Of a stretch of 64,000 nt of DNA, positions 30,899 through 39,520 are shown one piece after another. Below the pieces are notes generated by a model. That model did no database searches. It was not told where the DNA came from and saw only the letters and a list, made by a program, of their open reading frames with translations. The DNA is from Erythrobacter crassostreae (GTDB lineage: Bacteria > Pseudomonadota > Alphaproteobacteria > Sphingomonadales > Sphingomonadaceae), in the NCBI RefSeq assembly GCF_019204045.1, contig NZ_JAGSPC010000001.1:868001-932000 (forward strand), read 5' to 3'. Position numbers and translations under genes: made by a program. The stretch's first letter is position 1; every line of letters starts with the position of its first letter.

Positions 30899-32488
30899 AT
30901 GGATGCACAGCAACAATCAGATTCGATCCTGCCGGACTCAATCCTTATCGTGGATTTCGGCAGCCAAGTTACCCAGCTGATTGCGCGCCGCGTGCGGGAA
31001 GCTGGCGTTTATTCGGAAATTGCCCCGTTCGGCATGGCCGAAGCGGCGTTTGAGCGGATGAAGCCGAAGGGCATTATTCTGTCCGGATCGCCTGCCAGTG
31101 TCCCGGATGAAGGCAGCCCGCGTGCCCCGCAAAGCTTTTTCGAAGCGGGCATCCCGATCCTTGGCATTTGTTACGGGCAGCAGGTGATGAGCCAGCAGCT
31201 CGGCGGTGAAGTGCGCCCTGGTCATGAGACCGGTGAAGGCGGTGAATTTGGCAGAGCCTATCTCACGGTCACCAAAGATTGCGCCTTGTTCGACGGGCTC
31301 TGGAAAGAAGGCGAGCGCCATCAGGTTTGGATGAGCCACGGCGATAAAGTCACCCAGTTCGCACCCGGTTTTGAAATTGTCGCCACCAGCGATGGCGCAC
31401 CGTTTGCGGTGATCGCCGATGAAGAGCGCCAGTTTTACGGCACCCAGTTCCACCCTGAAGTGGTTCACACGCCCGACGGCGGCAAACTGCTCGCAAACTT
31501 CGTCCACCGTGTGTGCGGATTGACTGGCGACTGGTCGATGGCGGCATACCGCGACACAAAAATTCGCGAAATCCGCGAGCAGGTGGGAGACGGCAAAGTT
31601 ATTTGCGGCCTGTCCGGCGGTGTCGACAGCTCGGTCGCCGCGATCCTGATCCACGAAGCCATTGGTGACCAACTAACCTGCGTCTTTGTCGATCACGGCC
31701 TTTTGCGCCTGAACGAACGCGAACAGGTCGAGACGATGTTCCGCGATCACTACAACATCCCGCTGGTCGTGGTGGATGCCGAAGAACAGTTCATGAGCGG
31801 CCTTGCCGGTGTCACCGATCCGGAAGCCAAGCGCAAATTCATCGGAAAAACCTTCATCGATGTGTTTGATGCCGAAGCGAAGAAAATCGGCGGCGCAGAC
31901 TTCCTTGCGCAGGGCACGCTTTATCCGGACGTGATTGAAAGCGTCAGTTTTACCGGCGGGCCAAGCGTAACAATCAAAAGCCACCACAATGTTGGCGGTC
32001 TGCCAGAACGCATGAACATGCAACTGGTCGAACCACTCCGTGAACTCTTCAAAGATGAAGTGCGGGCATTGGGCCGCGAGCTTGGTCTACCGGATCAATT
32101 TGTCGGGCGGCACCCGTTCCCCGGACCGGGCCTTGCGATCCGCATTCCCGGCGAAGTCACCAAAGAACGCTGCGATATCCTGCGCAAAGCCGACGCCATC
32201 TACCTCGAGGAGATCCGCAACGCCGGACTGTATGATGCGATCTGGCAGGCATTCGCCGTGCTGCTTCCGGTTAAAACCGTCGGCGTGATGGGCGACGGGC
32301 GCACATATGACAGCGTCTGCGGCCTACGCGCAGTAACCAGCACCGACGGAATGACCGCCGATGTCTACCCGTTCGACGCCAGCTTCCTAACCGGCTGCGC
32401 AACCCGCATCGTCAACGAAGTGCAAGGCGTCAACCGCGTGGTCTATGACTATACAAGCAAGCCGCCGGGTACCATTGAGTGGGAGTAG
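30899..32488 (+). CDS. guaA: GMP synthase (glutamine-hydrolysing)
   Basis: A 529-residue enzyme that turns XMP into GMP with ATP and glutamine. The N-terminal class I amidotransferase has the nucleophile Cys in GICYGQQ near residue 90 and the His/Glu pair in FHPEV. The ATP pyrophosphatase domain has the PP-loop SGGVDSSV near 239. The C-terminal dimerisation domain ends in PPGTIEWE, as usual. No guaB is in the window. The upstream leader is long (more than 650 bases from the previous gene) and structured. Confidence 0.98.
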   Translation: MDAQQQSDSILPDSILIVDFGSQVTQLIARRVREAGVYSEIAPFGMAEAAFERMKPKGIILSGSPASVPDEGSPRAPQSFFEAGIPILGICYGQQVMSQQLGGEVRPGHETGEGGEFGRAYLTVTKDCALFDGLWKEGERHQVWMSHGDKVTQFAPGFEIVATSDGAPFAVIADEERQFYGTQFHPEVVHTPDGGKLLANFVHRVCGLTGDWSMAAYRDTKIREIREQVGDGKVICGLSGGVDSSVAAILIHEAIGDQLTCVFVDHGLLRLNEREQVETMFRDHYNIPLVVVDAEEQFMSGLAGVTDPEAKRKFIGKTFIDVFDAEAKKIGGADFLAQGTLYPDVIESVSFTGGPSVTIKSHHNVGGLPERMNMQLVEPLRELFKDEVRALGRELGLPDQFVGRHPFPGPGLAIRIPGEVTKERCDILRKADAIYLEEIRNAGLYDAIWQAFAVLLPVKTVGVMGDGRTYDSVCGLRAVTSTDGMTADVYPFDASFLTGCATRIVNEVQGVNRVVYDYTSKPPGTIEWE

Positions 32489-32551
32489 TAAAAGTCCAGC
32501 ACTTGAATTAATACAGTCGAGAGCCATTTGAAATTCCGAAAGGAACTGAAA

Positions 32552-32830
32552 GTGGCTAAAAATAAACGCGGGATTCCCGATCTTCGTCAGAGAATAAGAG
32601 AAATAGCAGACGAAGAAAATTTAGATGAGTTGCATGATATTGCCGATGAAATGCACCGCAATTCTCCTATTAGACGAGCCAAAAACCAAAGTCAGACATT
32701 GACTCCAGAACTTGCGAAAAAAATCAGAGATTTTGCAAAAAAGCATCCCAATATGCATCAAAGAGACATCGCGCCAAAGTTCAATGTAAACCCTGGACGA
32801 GTATCGCAAGCGATGAACAACGAAGTCTAA
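32552..32830 (+). CDS. Small hypothetical protein with C-terminal helix-turn-helix
   Basis: A 92-residue basic protein, clearly AT-richer than its neighbours. The C-terminal part reads LTPELAKKIRDFAKKHPNM then QRDIAPKFNVNPGRVSQAMN, a helix-turn-helix like those in small regulators and MarR/sigma-like domains. The GTG at 32552 has AAAGGA seven bases upstream; a TTG at 32528 is less well supported. The base composition and place directly after guaA suggest recent acquisition. Its role and targets are unknown. Confidence 0.65.
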   Translation: MAKNKRGIPDLRQRIREIADEENLDELHDIADEMHRNSPIRRAKNQSQTLTPELAKKIRDFAKKHPNMHQRDIAPKFNVNPGRVSQAMNNEV

Positions 32831-32877
32831 CCTCCTCCAGCCTCAATCAGAAGCGAAGTTCCTGTTTAGACCAACCC

Positions 32878-33411
32878 ATGCCAACAATCTTCACCCACGC
32901 CATTGTTCCTCTGGCCATCGCCGCCGCAGCCGGGCGCGGGGTTGTTTCTCCTAAAGTTGCCATTGCTGGTGCGATCTTTGCGATTGCCCCTGATGCCGAT
33001 GTTGCCGGGTTCAAGCTGGGCGTTGAATATGCCGATGCATGGGGGCACCGCGGCGCGACGCACTCGCTTGCCTTTGCGGCAATTTGCGCTGGCGTATTAA
33101 GCCTGGTTTGGCGTGAGGCTCGCAGCCTTGGCGCATTTGTTTTCCTGACAATGGCGATGGCCAGTCACGGGCTTCTCGATACGCTAACAAGCGGCGGGTT
33201 GGGCGCCGCTTTATGGTGGCCGTTTGATGATGCGCGCATCTTTGCGCCGATTACTCCGGTCCGCGTTTCACCCATCGGCATGGGCTTTTTCTCGGCGCGG
33301 GGGCTTGATACCTTGCTGTCTGAAATAAAGTGGATCTGGCTGCCTTGCTCAAGCATCGCGTTCGCCGGCTGGGGGCTGCGCCGTGCGAAAGGGGCCGTGC
33401 AAAAGGGGTAG
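32878..33411 (+). CDS. YdjM/DUF457-type membrane-bound metal-dependent hydrolase family protein
   Basis: A 177-residue inner-membrane protein with about four hydrophobic segments. The family's histidine blocks are FTHAIVP, the AIAPDADV acidic block, GHRGATHSL and MASHGLLDTLTSGG, spaced as in the DUF457 family. The YdjM member is LexA-regulated in E. coli, and the enzyme reaction is not established. No SOS box is evident upstream. It lies alone between the small helix-turn-helix gene and a secreted hydrolase-like gene. Confidence 0.85.
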   Translation: MPTIFTHAIVPLAIAAAAGRGVVSPKVAIAGAIFAIAPDADVAGFKLGVEYADAWGHRGATHSLAFAAICAGVLSLVWREARSLGAFVFLTMAMASHGLLDTLTSGGLGAALWWPFDDARIFAPITPVRVSPIGMGFFSARGLDTLLSEIKWIWLPCSSIAFAGWGLRRAKGAVQKG

Positions 33412-33444
33412 CCAAACCGTACTGATCGTGCATAATTGACAACG

Positions 33445-34314
33445 ATGACAATTTGCAAACTCACACTCGCCCTGACCGCCGCTTCCATTGCATTCGCGCC
33501 GGTCTCCCTAGCATTTGCTCATGAGGAACAGGCGCCAGACGCCGTCTCGTGCGATGAAGCGCCGATGATCGGCAAATTTGATCCGACGCGCGATCTGCTG
33601 ATCGCGAACTATGACAGCAAGCCTGACGTGGACGACCTGCAAGCGGTCGCTGGCCTTGGCACGATGCTGGCCGATCCAGCCTTTGCCTGTGTCCGTTTTA
33701 TTGCGACCGCCGGAGCATACGGGACGCAGGGTGGCGAGTTCATTCCGGCGGCCAAATTGTTCAACCTCGCCTTTGGCAAAAACTGGGTCGATGCACACGG
33801 AGACCGTGATGCGGCGGTTGCGCGTCTGACCAAGGAAGCGCGGGCCGCTTTGGAAGCAGGCGGCAGAGTCTGGATCACCGAAGCGGGTCAATCCGATGTT
33901 TCGGCAGCGGCCATTCGCGGTCTTCGCGAGGAGATGTGGGGCAACGTCCACCTCGTCCAACACTCCGACTGGAACGAGAAAACCACCAGTGAAGCCGACA
34001 TCTATTTCGTCCGCCGCAAAGTCCGCTACCACCGCATCTCTGACGGGAATTTCGCGGGCAATGGCACGCCCAGCTTCGCCACGGATGAAGCGTATCACTG
34101 GCCCGCTTTGCTAAACGATCCCGTGATCGGGCCGATCTGGATTGAGGCAAAGCGCCTTTCCGATCTGCACAACCCCACCGCCGCCTATGTCAATCCGGCG
34201 GTGAGCGCGGGCGGGCTGGATTTCTCCGACACGGTCGAGCCTGCCTACGTCTTTGGCTATGAAGGCATGGCGGGTGTGGGTGATTTCGTAGAGCGGTTTG
34301 CGCGCCGCCCGTGA
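33445..34314 (+). CDS. Secreted nucleoside-hydrolase-like protein
   Basis: A 289-residue exported protein. The signal peptide covers about residues 1-24 (ending AFAHE). The mature protein has LLIANYDSKPDVDDLQAVAGLG, like the Asp-rich calcium-binding start of nucleoside hydrolases (DxDxGxDD), although the first Asp pair is changed to NYDSKPDVDD. A later block is RVWITEAGQSDVSAAAI. The assignment to the hydrolase fold is by resemblance only and the substrate is unknown. The ATG at 33445 is used because it begins the signal peptide. Confidence 0.65.
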   Translation: MTICKLTLALTAASIAFAPVSLAFAHEEQAPDAVSCDEAPMIGKFDPTRDLLIANYDSKPDVDDLQAVAGLGTMLADPAFACVRFIATAGAYGTQGGEFIPAAKLFNLAFGKNWVDAHGDRDAAVARLTKEARAALEAGGRVWITEAGQSDVSAAAIRGLREEMWGNVHLVQHSDWNEKTTSEADIYFVRRKVRYHRISDGNFAGNGTPSFATDEAYHWPALLNDPVIGPIWIEAKRLSDLHNPTAAYVNPAVSAGGLDFSDTVEPAYVFGYEGMAGVGDFVERFARRP

Positions 34315-34332
34315 TCATGCGATCCGACCGGT

Positions 34333-35037
34333 ATGGAGCTGCCACTCGGACCTGATCCCCGTACCGAAATTCTGCGCAGGATGCAGGCCGCGCTGATCGC
34401 AGCGTTTGGGCGCATCGTAAGACCGCCCGAGAAACGCCGCGATCCTGTATGGGTGCTGGTTCACGGCGTGATCGGTGCGCAGACCAAAACCGCAGCCTCC
34501 AATGCTTCCACTGACGCTCTGCTTGCCGAGTTTGGGTCGTGGGAAGCCGTTGCCGAAGTGTCGCTCGAAGAACTCGAAGCGCGGCTCAAGCGGCAGACTT
34601 TTCCAAGCGTCGCAGCAAAGCGTTTGAAGGATTGCCTAACCTTCATCATTCAAGAGCGCGGCAGCGTCGATCTGCGACATCTCTCCAATCTCGAAACCGC
34701 AGAAGCGATGGCGTGGCTCGAAACGCTGCCGGGCGTGGCGCGTAAAAACAGCGCGGGCGTGATGAACGCATCGAACTTCAACCGCAAAGCCATGGTGATC
34801 GACGGGCATCACCGCCGGATTATGCAGCGTATGGGGATCGTCACTGCCAAAGCGGACAACGCGAAGACTTACAATGCGCTGATGCCGATTGTTCCGGTCG
34901 AATGGACGGCAGAGGATATGGACGAACATCATTTGCTCTTAAAGAAGCTGGGCCAGACCCATTGCCGCCCGCGCAAAGCCGATTGCGAGGATTGCCCTGT
35001 CCGCAGCGATTGCGAATTTGCGCGGCACGCGCCATGA
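34333..35037 (+). CDS. Endonuclease III-like HhH-GPD DNA glycosylase (paralogue)
   Basis: A 234-residue base-excision repair glycosylase of the Nth superfamily. The helix-hairpin-helix is LPGVARKNSAGVM near residue 132, whose Lys matches the Schiff-base lysine of Nth. The catalytic Asp is in MVIDGHHRRIMQRMG near 156. A 4Fe-4S loop C-x6-C-x2-C-x5-C is at residues 211-227. It is more divergent than the second Nth gene at 35.9 kb and differs in GVIGAQTKTA, where Nth has LSAQ. A different lesion preference is plausible. Confidence 0.88.
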   Translation: MELPLGPDPRTEILRRMQAALIAAFGRIVRPPEKRRDPVWVLVHGVIGAQTKTAASNASTDALLAEFGSWEAVAEVSLEELEARLKRQTFPSVAAKRLKDCLTFIIQERGSVDLRHLSNLETAEAMAWLETLPGVARKNSAGVMNASNFNRKAMVIDGHHRRIMQRMGIVTAKADNAKTYNALMPIVPVEWTAEDMDEHHLLLKKLGQTHCRPRKADCEDCPVRSDCEFARHAP

Positions 35038-35065
35038 CAGTCGCGACAAGATTCAAGGGAATGCG

Positions 35066-35857
35066 ATGATGAGCTGGGAAGATCAATTTGCCGAGGATGC
35101 CGATCAACGCGACGGCGAAGCGCGCGGAAAATCGCGCAGCGTAACGGTCGGCTGGACGGTCCGATTTCCGCAGGGCGGCGATGCCATCTGGTCTGCGCCA
35201 AAACCCTTCACACGGAAAGATCCAAAGCCTGCGTCAGCGAAATCTGTGCAGGTCTGCCCCGCAGCAATCGATTTTGACCGGCGGCATTTTGTCATTCCGT
35301 CCCCCATCGATCTGACGCTCTCGATCGCCCGTCAGCCCAATGGCCAGCTGCAGTTGATGGACGCGGACGGGGACAAATCGGCCATGCGGGCAAAAGGTCG
35401 CAATGGCATGATGGTGATGCACCCACCGAGTGAGTGGCGCCATCCAGAGCGCCCCGTGATCCAAATCGTCGCGCCGTATGTGTTTGTCGCGGATGAGCCG
35501 TGCTATGTCGTCCAAACTGCGCCGTATCTGGATTACTTCCCGACCCCGCGCCCCGGCGTACAGATGGGCGGACGCTTTCCGGTTCATATCTGGCCGCGTC
35601 CCCTCAGCTGGGGCTTTGAGTGGCACGATGTGAGCAAGCCGTTGGTGCTCAAACGCGGTGAGCCGTGGTTCTATGTCCGTTTCGAAACGGAGAACCCCGG
35701 CGCGCATGTTCGGCTGGTCGAGCAGGAACAGACGCCCGAGCTTGAAAAGTATCTCGACAGCATCGTTGATGTTTCGAACTACGTGAACAAAACCTACTCG
35801 CTGTTCGGCGAAGCGCGCCGGATCAGGCCGGAAAAACTGCTCAAGCCAAAGAGCTAA
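35066..35857 (+). CDS. Hypothetical protein between two endonuclease III genes
   Basis: A 263-residue protein I cannot assign. It has no signal peptide or membrane segment. It is rich in Pro, Trp and aromatic residues (APYLDYFPTPRPGVQMGG, HIWPRPLSWGFEWHDVSKP) and has a basic C-terminus (EARRIRPEKLLKPKS). Tandem ATGs at 35066 and 35069 follow AAGGGA; either may be used. The strand-rich look suggests a compact beta protein. It lies between two DNA glycosylase genes with short gaps on the same strand, but nothing in it points to DNA repair. Confidence 0.7.
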   Translation: MMSWEDQFAEDADQRDGEARGKSRSVTVGWTVRFPQGGDAIWSAPKPFTRKDPKPASAKSVQVCPAAIDFDRRHFVIPSPIDLTLSIARQPNGQLQLMDADGDKSAMRAKGRNGMMVMHPPSEWRHPERPVIQIVAPYVFVADEPCYVVQTAPYLDYFPTPRPGVQMGGRFPVHIWPRPLSWGFEWHDVSKPLVLKRGEPWFYVRFETENPGAHVRLVEQEQTPELEKYLDSIVDVSNYVNKTYSLFGEARRIRPEKLLKPKS

Positions 35858-35900
35858 CCGCTCGCGGGAACTGGATTGATACGCTGTTCGCTGTTGCTGT

Positions 35901-36563
35901 ATGCTCAGCGAAGAACAGGTCGAGACCGTATACTACAAACTGTCCGAGGCGATGCCGGGGAGGACGAAGAATGCGAAGGGGCCAAAGGGGCAGCCCGACG
36001 CGTTCCGGTCCTGCATTTCTTGTATGCTTTCGGCTCAATCGCTCGACCGGAACACGGCGGCGGCCACGCGCGCTTTGTTTAAGCTCGCCAAGACACCGGA
36101 AGATATGCTCGCGCTGGATGACGAAACGATTGCCGCTGCTATCAAGCCGTGCGGGCTCTACAACAACAAGACGAAGAACATCCGCAAATTCTGCACCGCC
36201 TTGATTGAGGAGCGCGGCTGCGTTGTGCCGGACACGCGTGAAGGTCTGATGAGCCTGCCCGGGATTGGCCGAAAATGCGCAGACATCGTGATGAGCTTTA
36301 CCTTCGGCAAAGATGTGATCGCGGTGGATACGCATGTTCACAGGGTCTGCAACCGCATCGGATTGACTGATGCAAAGACGGCCGAGAAAACGGCGCAGCA
36401 GCTTGAGGAACGCAGCCCCGAATGGGCAATGGCGGACGGGCATTTCTGGCTGATCCAGTTCGGCAAGCGTGTGTGCCGCGCGCGGGTGCCCAAGTGCGAA
36501 ATATGCGTTGTGAGCGACCAGTGCGAGACGGGGCCGATTGTGCGGGATAAAGACGAAGCATAG
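35901..36563 (+). CDS. nth: Endonuclease III
   Basis: A 220-residue bifunctional DNA glycosylase/AP lyase for oxidised pyrimidines. The helix-hairpin-helix LPGIGRKCADIV (near residue 120) has the catalytic Lys. VDTHVHRVCNRIG (near 143) has the catalytic Asp. The iron-sulphur loop C-x6-C-x2-C-x5-C is at residues 193-209. MLSAQSLDRNT carries the Gln/Asn contacts. Length and motifs are canonical, so this is the likelier true Nth of the two paralogues. Confidence 0.94.
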   Translation: MLSEEQVETVYYKLSEAMPGRTKNAKGPKGQPDAFRSCISCMLSAQSLDRNTAAATRALFKLAKTPEDMLALDDETIAAAIKPCGLYNNKTKNIRKFCTALIEERGCVVPDTREGLMSLPGIGRKCADIVMSFTFGKDVIAVDTHVHRVCNRIGLTDAKTAEKTAQQLEERSPEWAMADGHFWLIQFGKRVCRARVPKCEICVVSDQCETGPIVRDKDEA

Positions 36564-36620
36564 AGCGGAGTAAGCCCGCGGTCCCGGCTAACGAACATCG
36601 GGTGAGGCACAGGAGGCCCT

Positions 36621-37442
36621 ATGCGTTCAACCGCAGTCACTGTCTTGATGGCGACATTGGCGATTATTGCATTTGCCGGAAATTCGCTGATCGCGCGGGC
36701 TGCCTTGGCCGACGGCGCGATAGAGGCTGGCGCTTTCTCCGCGATCCGGCTGGCGGCGGGCGCGCTTGTCCTGCTGCCCTTCCTCGGCAAGATGCCTTCG
36801 CTGCGCGACGCGACCGGTGCGGTCTCGCTTGCGGTATACGTCGCGGGCTTTTCGCTCGCTTATCTCAGTTTGGGTGCAGCCATCGGCGCGCTTATCCTGT
36901 TTGCGTGTGTGCAGGCGACGATCATCGCTGTGGGATATTGGCGCGGCGAAGGTTTGACTCTGCTCGGCTGGGCTGGCCTCGTCATGGCAATGGGCGGTTT
37001 GGTCGTCTTGCTTGCGCCGGGTGGGGAACCTGTCGAGATTGGCGCCGCCGTGATGATGGCAACCGCCGGTATCGCATGGGGCGCTTATACAGTGATTGGG
37101 CGCGGCAGCGGCGATGCCAGCGGCAGCACAGCCCGCAACTTCTTACTCGCCACGCCGCTCGTATTGCCGATGCTGTGGCTGGATAGCGGAGTACCGAGCT
37201 CGCATGGCGTGTTTCTCGCCGTAATCGCAGGCGCTCTCACTTCGGGATTGGGTTATGTCATTTGGTACAAGGTCACACCGCGCCTTGGTTTTGGCACGGT
37301 GGCAAGTGTCCAATTGGCAACGCCGGTGGTTACCGCAATTGGCGGCGTGCTGTTGCTGTCCGAACCGCTCGATTGGCGATTGATCGCGGGAGGCATTTTG
37401 ATCGTCGGCGGTATCGTTTTGACTATCATCAAGCCCGGTTAG
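36621..37442 (+). CDS. DMT superfamily (EamA) transporter
   Basis: A 273-residue inner-membrane permease with ten hydrophobic segments arranged as two EamA repeats. The second repeat has SGLGYVIWYKVTPRLGFGTVASVQLATPVVTAIGGVLLLSEPL, typical of the family. Substrates are small metabolites and cannot be told here. AGGAGG lies four bases before the ATG. It converges with the small membrane protein gene at 37.5 kb. Confidence 0.92.
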   Translation: MRSTAVTVLMATLAIIAFAGNSLIARAALADGAIEAGAFSAIRLAAGALVLLPFLGKMPSLRDATGAVSLAVYVAGFSLAYLSLGAAIGALILFACVQATIIAVGYWRGEGLTLLGWAGLVMAMGGLVVLLAPGGEPVEIGAAVMMATAGIAWGAYTVIGRGSGDASGSTARNFLLATPLVLPMLWLDSGVPSSHGVFLAVIAGALTSGLGYVIWYKVTPRLGFGTVASVQLATPVVTAIGGVLLLSEPLDWRLIAGGILIVGGIVLTIIKPG

Positions 37443-37457
37443 GACGCTGCTTAGATA

Positions 37458-37920
37458 TCAGGCGTCCGCTTCGGGCCAATTGATGCACTTGCGCTGGGCA
37501 AGCCAGCCCGATCCCGCGCCAATTCCGATCAGAGCCAATACGAAGATAATTGTGCCCGGATCAGGGACTTCGGTCAGCGCACCTTCGGTCAATAGCACCA
37601 GAACAACCACTATGGCCGCCGCTGTAATGGCGCCATTTGCTGCCCCTTGCCATGGGCCCGGCTCAAACAGTTTCAGCATTGAAATACCGATCGCGCAGCC
37701 GAGCGGGGCAGTGATGACAAAAGCGATCAAGACCGCGGGAAGGGCCGTATAAATCGTTCCTAGAATGAGCACTCCGAAAGCCGCCTGCGGGGCTGCCTGT
37801 ACCAATGGCCAAGCTAGTAGAAACGAGCACAACAATGCCAAAATAGGCAAGCGCTGATGCCAGCAAACCAGCCAGGTAGAAATCGGGCACAGTGGGCGTT
37901 GATTGATCAACGTAGCTCAT
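37458..37920 (-). pseudogene. Small membrane protein, probably frameshifted
   Basis: Two overlapping minus-strand frames look like one gene. The first begins at ATG 37920, overlapping the arsR stop by four bases (ATGA), and reads MSYVDQSTPTVPDFYLAGLL then ASALAYF. The second runs to the stop at 37458 and contributes AWPLVQAAPQAAFGVLILG, three further hydrophobic segments and GWLAQRKCINWPEADA. Both are hydrophobic around 37800-37850, where the switch must occur; a single extra or missing base would join them into about 153 residues. The second frame alone would start at a TTG at 37910 with an odd Cys/Trp-rich N-terminus. It may be a true mutation or a sequencing error. Function is unknown. Confidence 0.6.
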
Positions 37921-38252
37921 GCTTTATCTTCTCCGGTTTGAGCCGGCAGGTCGTCGCTGCCGGGCAATTTCCGCTCGGCCGAAAGGGCGCGTGCCTCGGG
38001 ACAGAACGGAGTCAGAAAAGCGTAGAGATTATTGGCGAGCTTATCGGCGGCGATGGAATAGATCACTTCCTGACCGCGCTTTTGCCGGTGCAGAAGTCCG
38101 GCGTCATGCAGCACGGCAATATGTTTGGAGATTGACGGCATCGCCATGTCAAAATTTGCCGCAATCTCGCCCACGGTCATCGGCCCGCCCGCCAGATGGT
38201 TCAAAATGCGCCTGCGAGGCGTAGAGGCCAGTGCCTTGAAAGCCTTTTCCAT
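37917..38252 (-). CDS. ArsR family transcriptional regulator
   Basis: A 111-residue winged-helix repressor. The helix-turn-helix is MTVGEIAANFDMAMPSISKHIAVLHDAGLL and the wing RQKRGQEVIYSIA. There are no Cys pairs in the alpha3 or alpha5 positions used for metal sensing, so it is closer to the SdpR/YgaV-like non-metal group. A 32-bp palindrome (38251-38282) overlaps its start codon and is the obvious autoregulatory operator. The stop overlaps the start of the small membrane protein gene by four bases. The nitronate monooxygenase gene diverges about 130 bases away. Confidence 0.93.
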   Translation of the reverse strand: MEKAFKALASTPRRRILNHLAGGPMTVGEIAANFDMAMPSISKHIAVLHDAGLLHRQKRGQEVIYSIAADKLANNLYAFLTPFCPEARALSAERKLPGSDDLPAQTGEDKA

Positions 38253-38282
38253 AGATAATTTCCTAAATAGGAAAATATCTAA
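38251..38282. promoter_or_regulatory. Palindromic operator at the arsR start
   Basis: The arms ATAGATA-a-TTTCCTA and TAGGAAA-a-TATCTAT are separated by two bases. Fourteen of fifteen base pairs match, the exception being A58/A75 of the 38200 block. The site covers the arsR ATG and upstream bases, and lies about 100 bases from the divergent nitronate monooxygenase ATG. ArsR-family operators are imperfect palindromes near the promoter, so binding by the adjacent gene product is the simplest inference. Confidence 0.8.
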
Positions 38283-38383
38283 TTACAAGCGATTTCCTGC
38301 TTTGGTTTCCGTCACGTCATGCTTGCCTCGTTCGCGATTTTTCGACAGGTTCCTCCGCAAAGAACCATCAGGAGAGTGATCCC

Positions 38384-39358
38384 ATGAAAACCGCCATCAC
38401 CGAAATGTTCGGCATTAAGCATCCCATTATTCAAGGCGGCATGCACTATGTCGGCTTTGCCGAAATGGCGGCGGCGGTTTCCAATGCGGGCGGGCTGGGC
38501 ATCATTACTGGTTTGACGCAGGGTACGCCTGAGAAACTCGCGAACGAAATCGCGCGGTGTCACGATATGACGGACAAGCCTTTTGGCGTGAACCTCACGA
38601 TCCTGCCAACGCTCACCCCGCCTGACTATCCGGGTCTAGTAAAGGCGGTGATCGAAGGCGGTGTTAAAGTGGTCGAGACGGCTGGTCGCAATCCGGTCGA
38701 GCTGCTGCCACCGCTCAAAGAGGCGGGCATCAAAGTGATCCACAAATGCACGAGCGTGCGCCATTCTTTGAAAGCCCAAGACATTGGCTGTGATGCGGTT
38801 TCTGTCGATGGCTTTGAATGCGGCGGCCACCCTGGCGAGGACGACATTCCGAACTTTATCCTCCTGCCGCGCGCCGCAGACGAGCTCGATATTCCCTTCG
38901 TTTCCAGCGGCGGCATGGCCGACGGGCGCAGCCTTGTCGCATCGCTCGCCATGGGCGCGCAGGGTATGAATATGGGCACACGCTTTATCGCCACACAGGA
39001 AGCGCCGGTGCACGAAAATGTGAAGAAGGCGATTGTTGCAGCTTCCGAGCTTGATACCCGCCTCGTCATGCGCCCGCTGCGCAACACCGAACGTGTGCTG
39101 GCCAACGAAGCGGTTGATCGCTTGCTCGAAAAGGAAAAAGAGCTAGGCGATGCGATTACTATTCAGGACATTCTGCCAGAAGTTGCGGGCGTATATCCCA
39201 AGATCATGATGGAAGGCGCAATGGACGAAGGCGCGTGGAGCTGCGGCATGGTCGCGGGTCTGATCAGTGACATTCCGACCTGTCAGGAATTGATCGATGG
39301 CATCATGAGCGAAGCCGATGCGATTTTGGGCCGTATGAATGCAATGTCGGCTGCCTAG
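38384..39358 (+). CDS. Nitronate monooxygenase (2-nitropropane dioxygenase family)
   Basis: A 324-residue FMN-dependent TIM-barrel enzyme that oxidises alkyl nitronates or related toxic propionate-3-nitronate. Family blocks are HPIIQGGMHYVG, AAAVSNAGGLGIITGLTQ, VDGFECGGHPGEDDIP with the active-site region, and PFVSSGGMADGRSLVASLAMGAQGMNMGTRF for FMN phosphate. AGGAGAG lies just upstream. It diverges from arsR, whose operator lies in the shared upstream region, so both may be co-regulated. Confidence 0.92.
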   Translation: MKTAITEMFGIKHPIIQGGMHYVGFAEMAAAVSNAGGLGIITGLTQGTPEKLANEIARCHDMTDKPFGVNLTILPTLTPPDYPGLVKAVIEGGVKVVETAGRNPVELLPPLKEAGIKVIHKCTSVRHSLKAQDIGCDAVSVDGFECGGHPGEDDIPNFILLPRAADELDIPFVSSGGMADGRSLVASLAMGAQGMNMGTRFIATQEAPVHENVKKAIVAASELDTRLVMRPLRNTERVLANEAVDRLLEKEKELGDAITIQDILPEVAGVYPKIMMEGAMDEGAWSCGMVAGLISDIPTCQELIDGIMSEADAILGRMNAMSAA

Positions 39359-39520
39359 GCATACTTCCCTAGGCCACGCGAGGAAATCCGTGATCATTTC
39401 CCTTTAGCCAAAGCATATTCGCGCGGTTCCTCCGGAAGGTGGCTCCGGGCGGATACGGGATCATAGGCTTGGATTGGCGACACTGCGCTTCGTGCGCACA
39501 GATTGCCGATGGGAATTGAT

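Noticed and set aside
30290..30916. 208-codon minus-strand frame in the guaA leader
   Set aside because: Arg/Cys-rich translation without motif, crossing G tracts and the guaA start; looks random.
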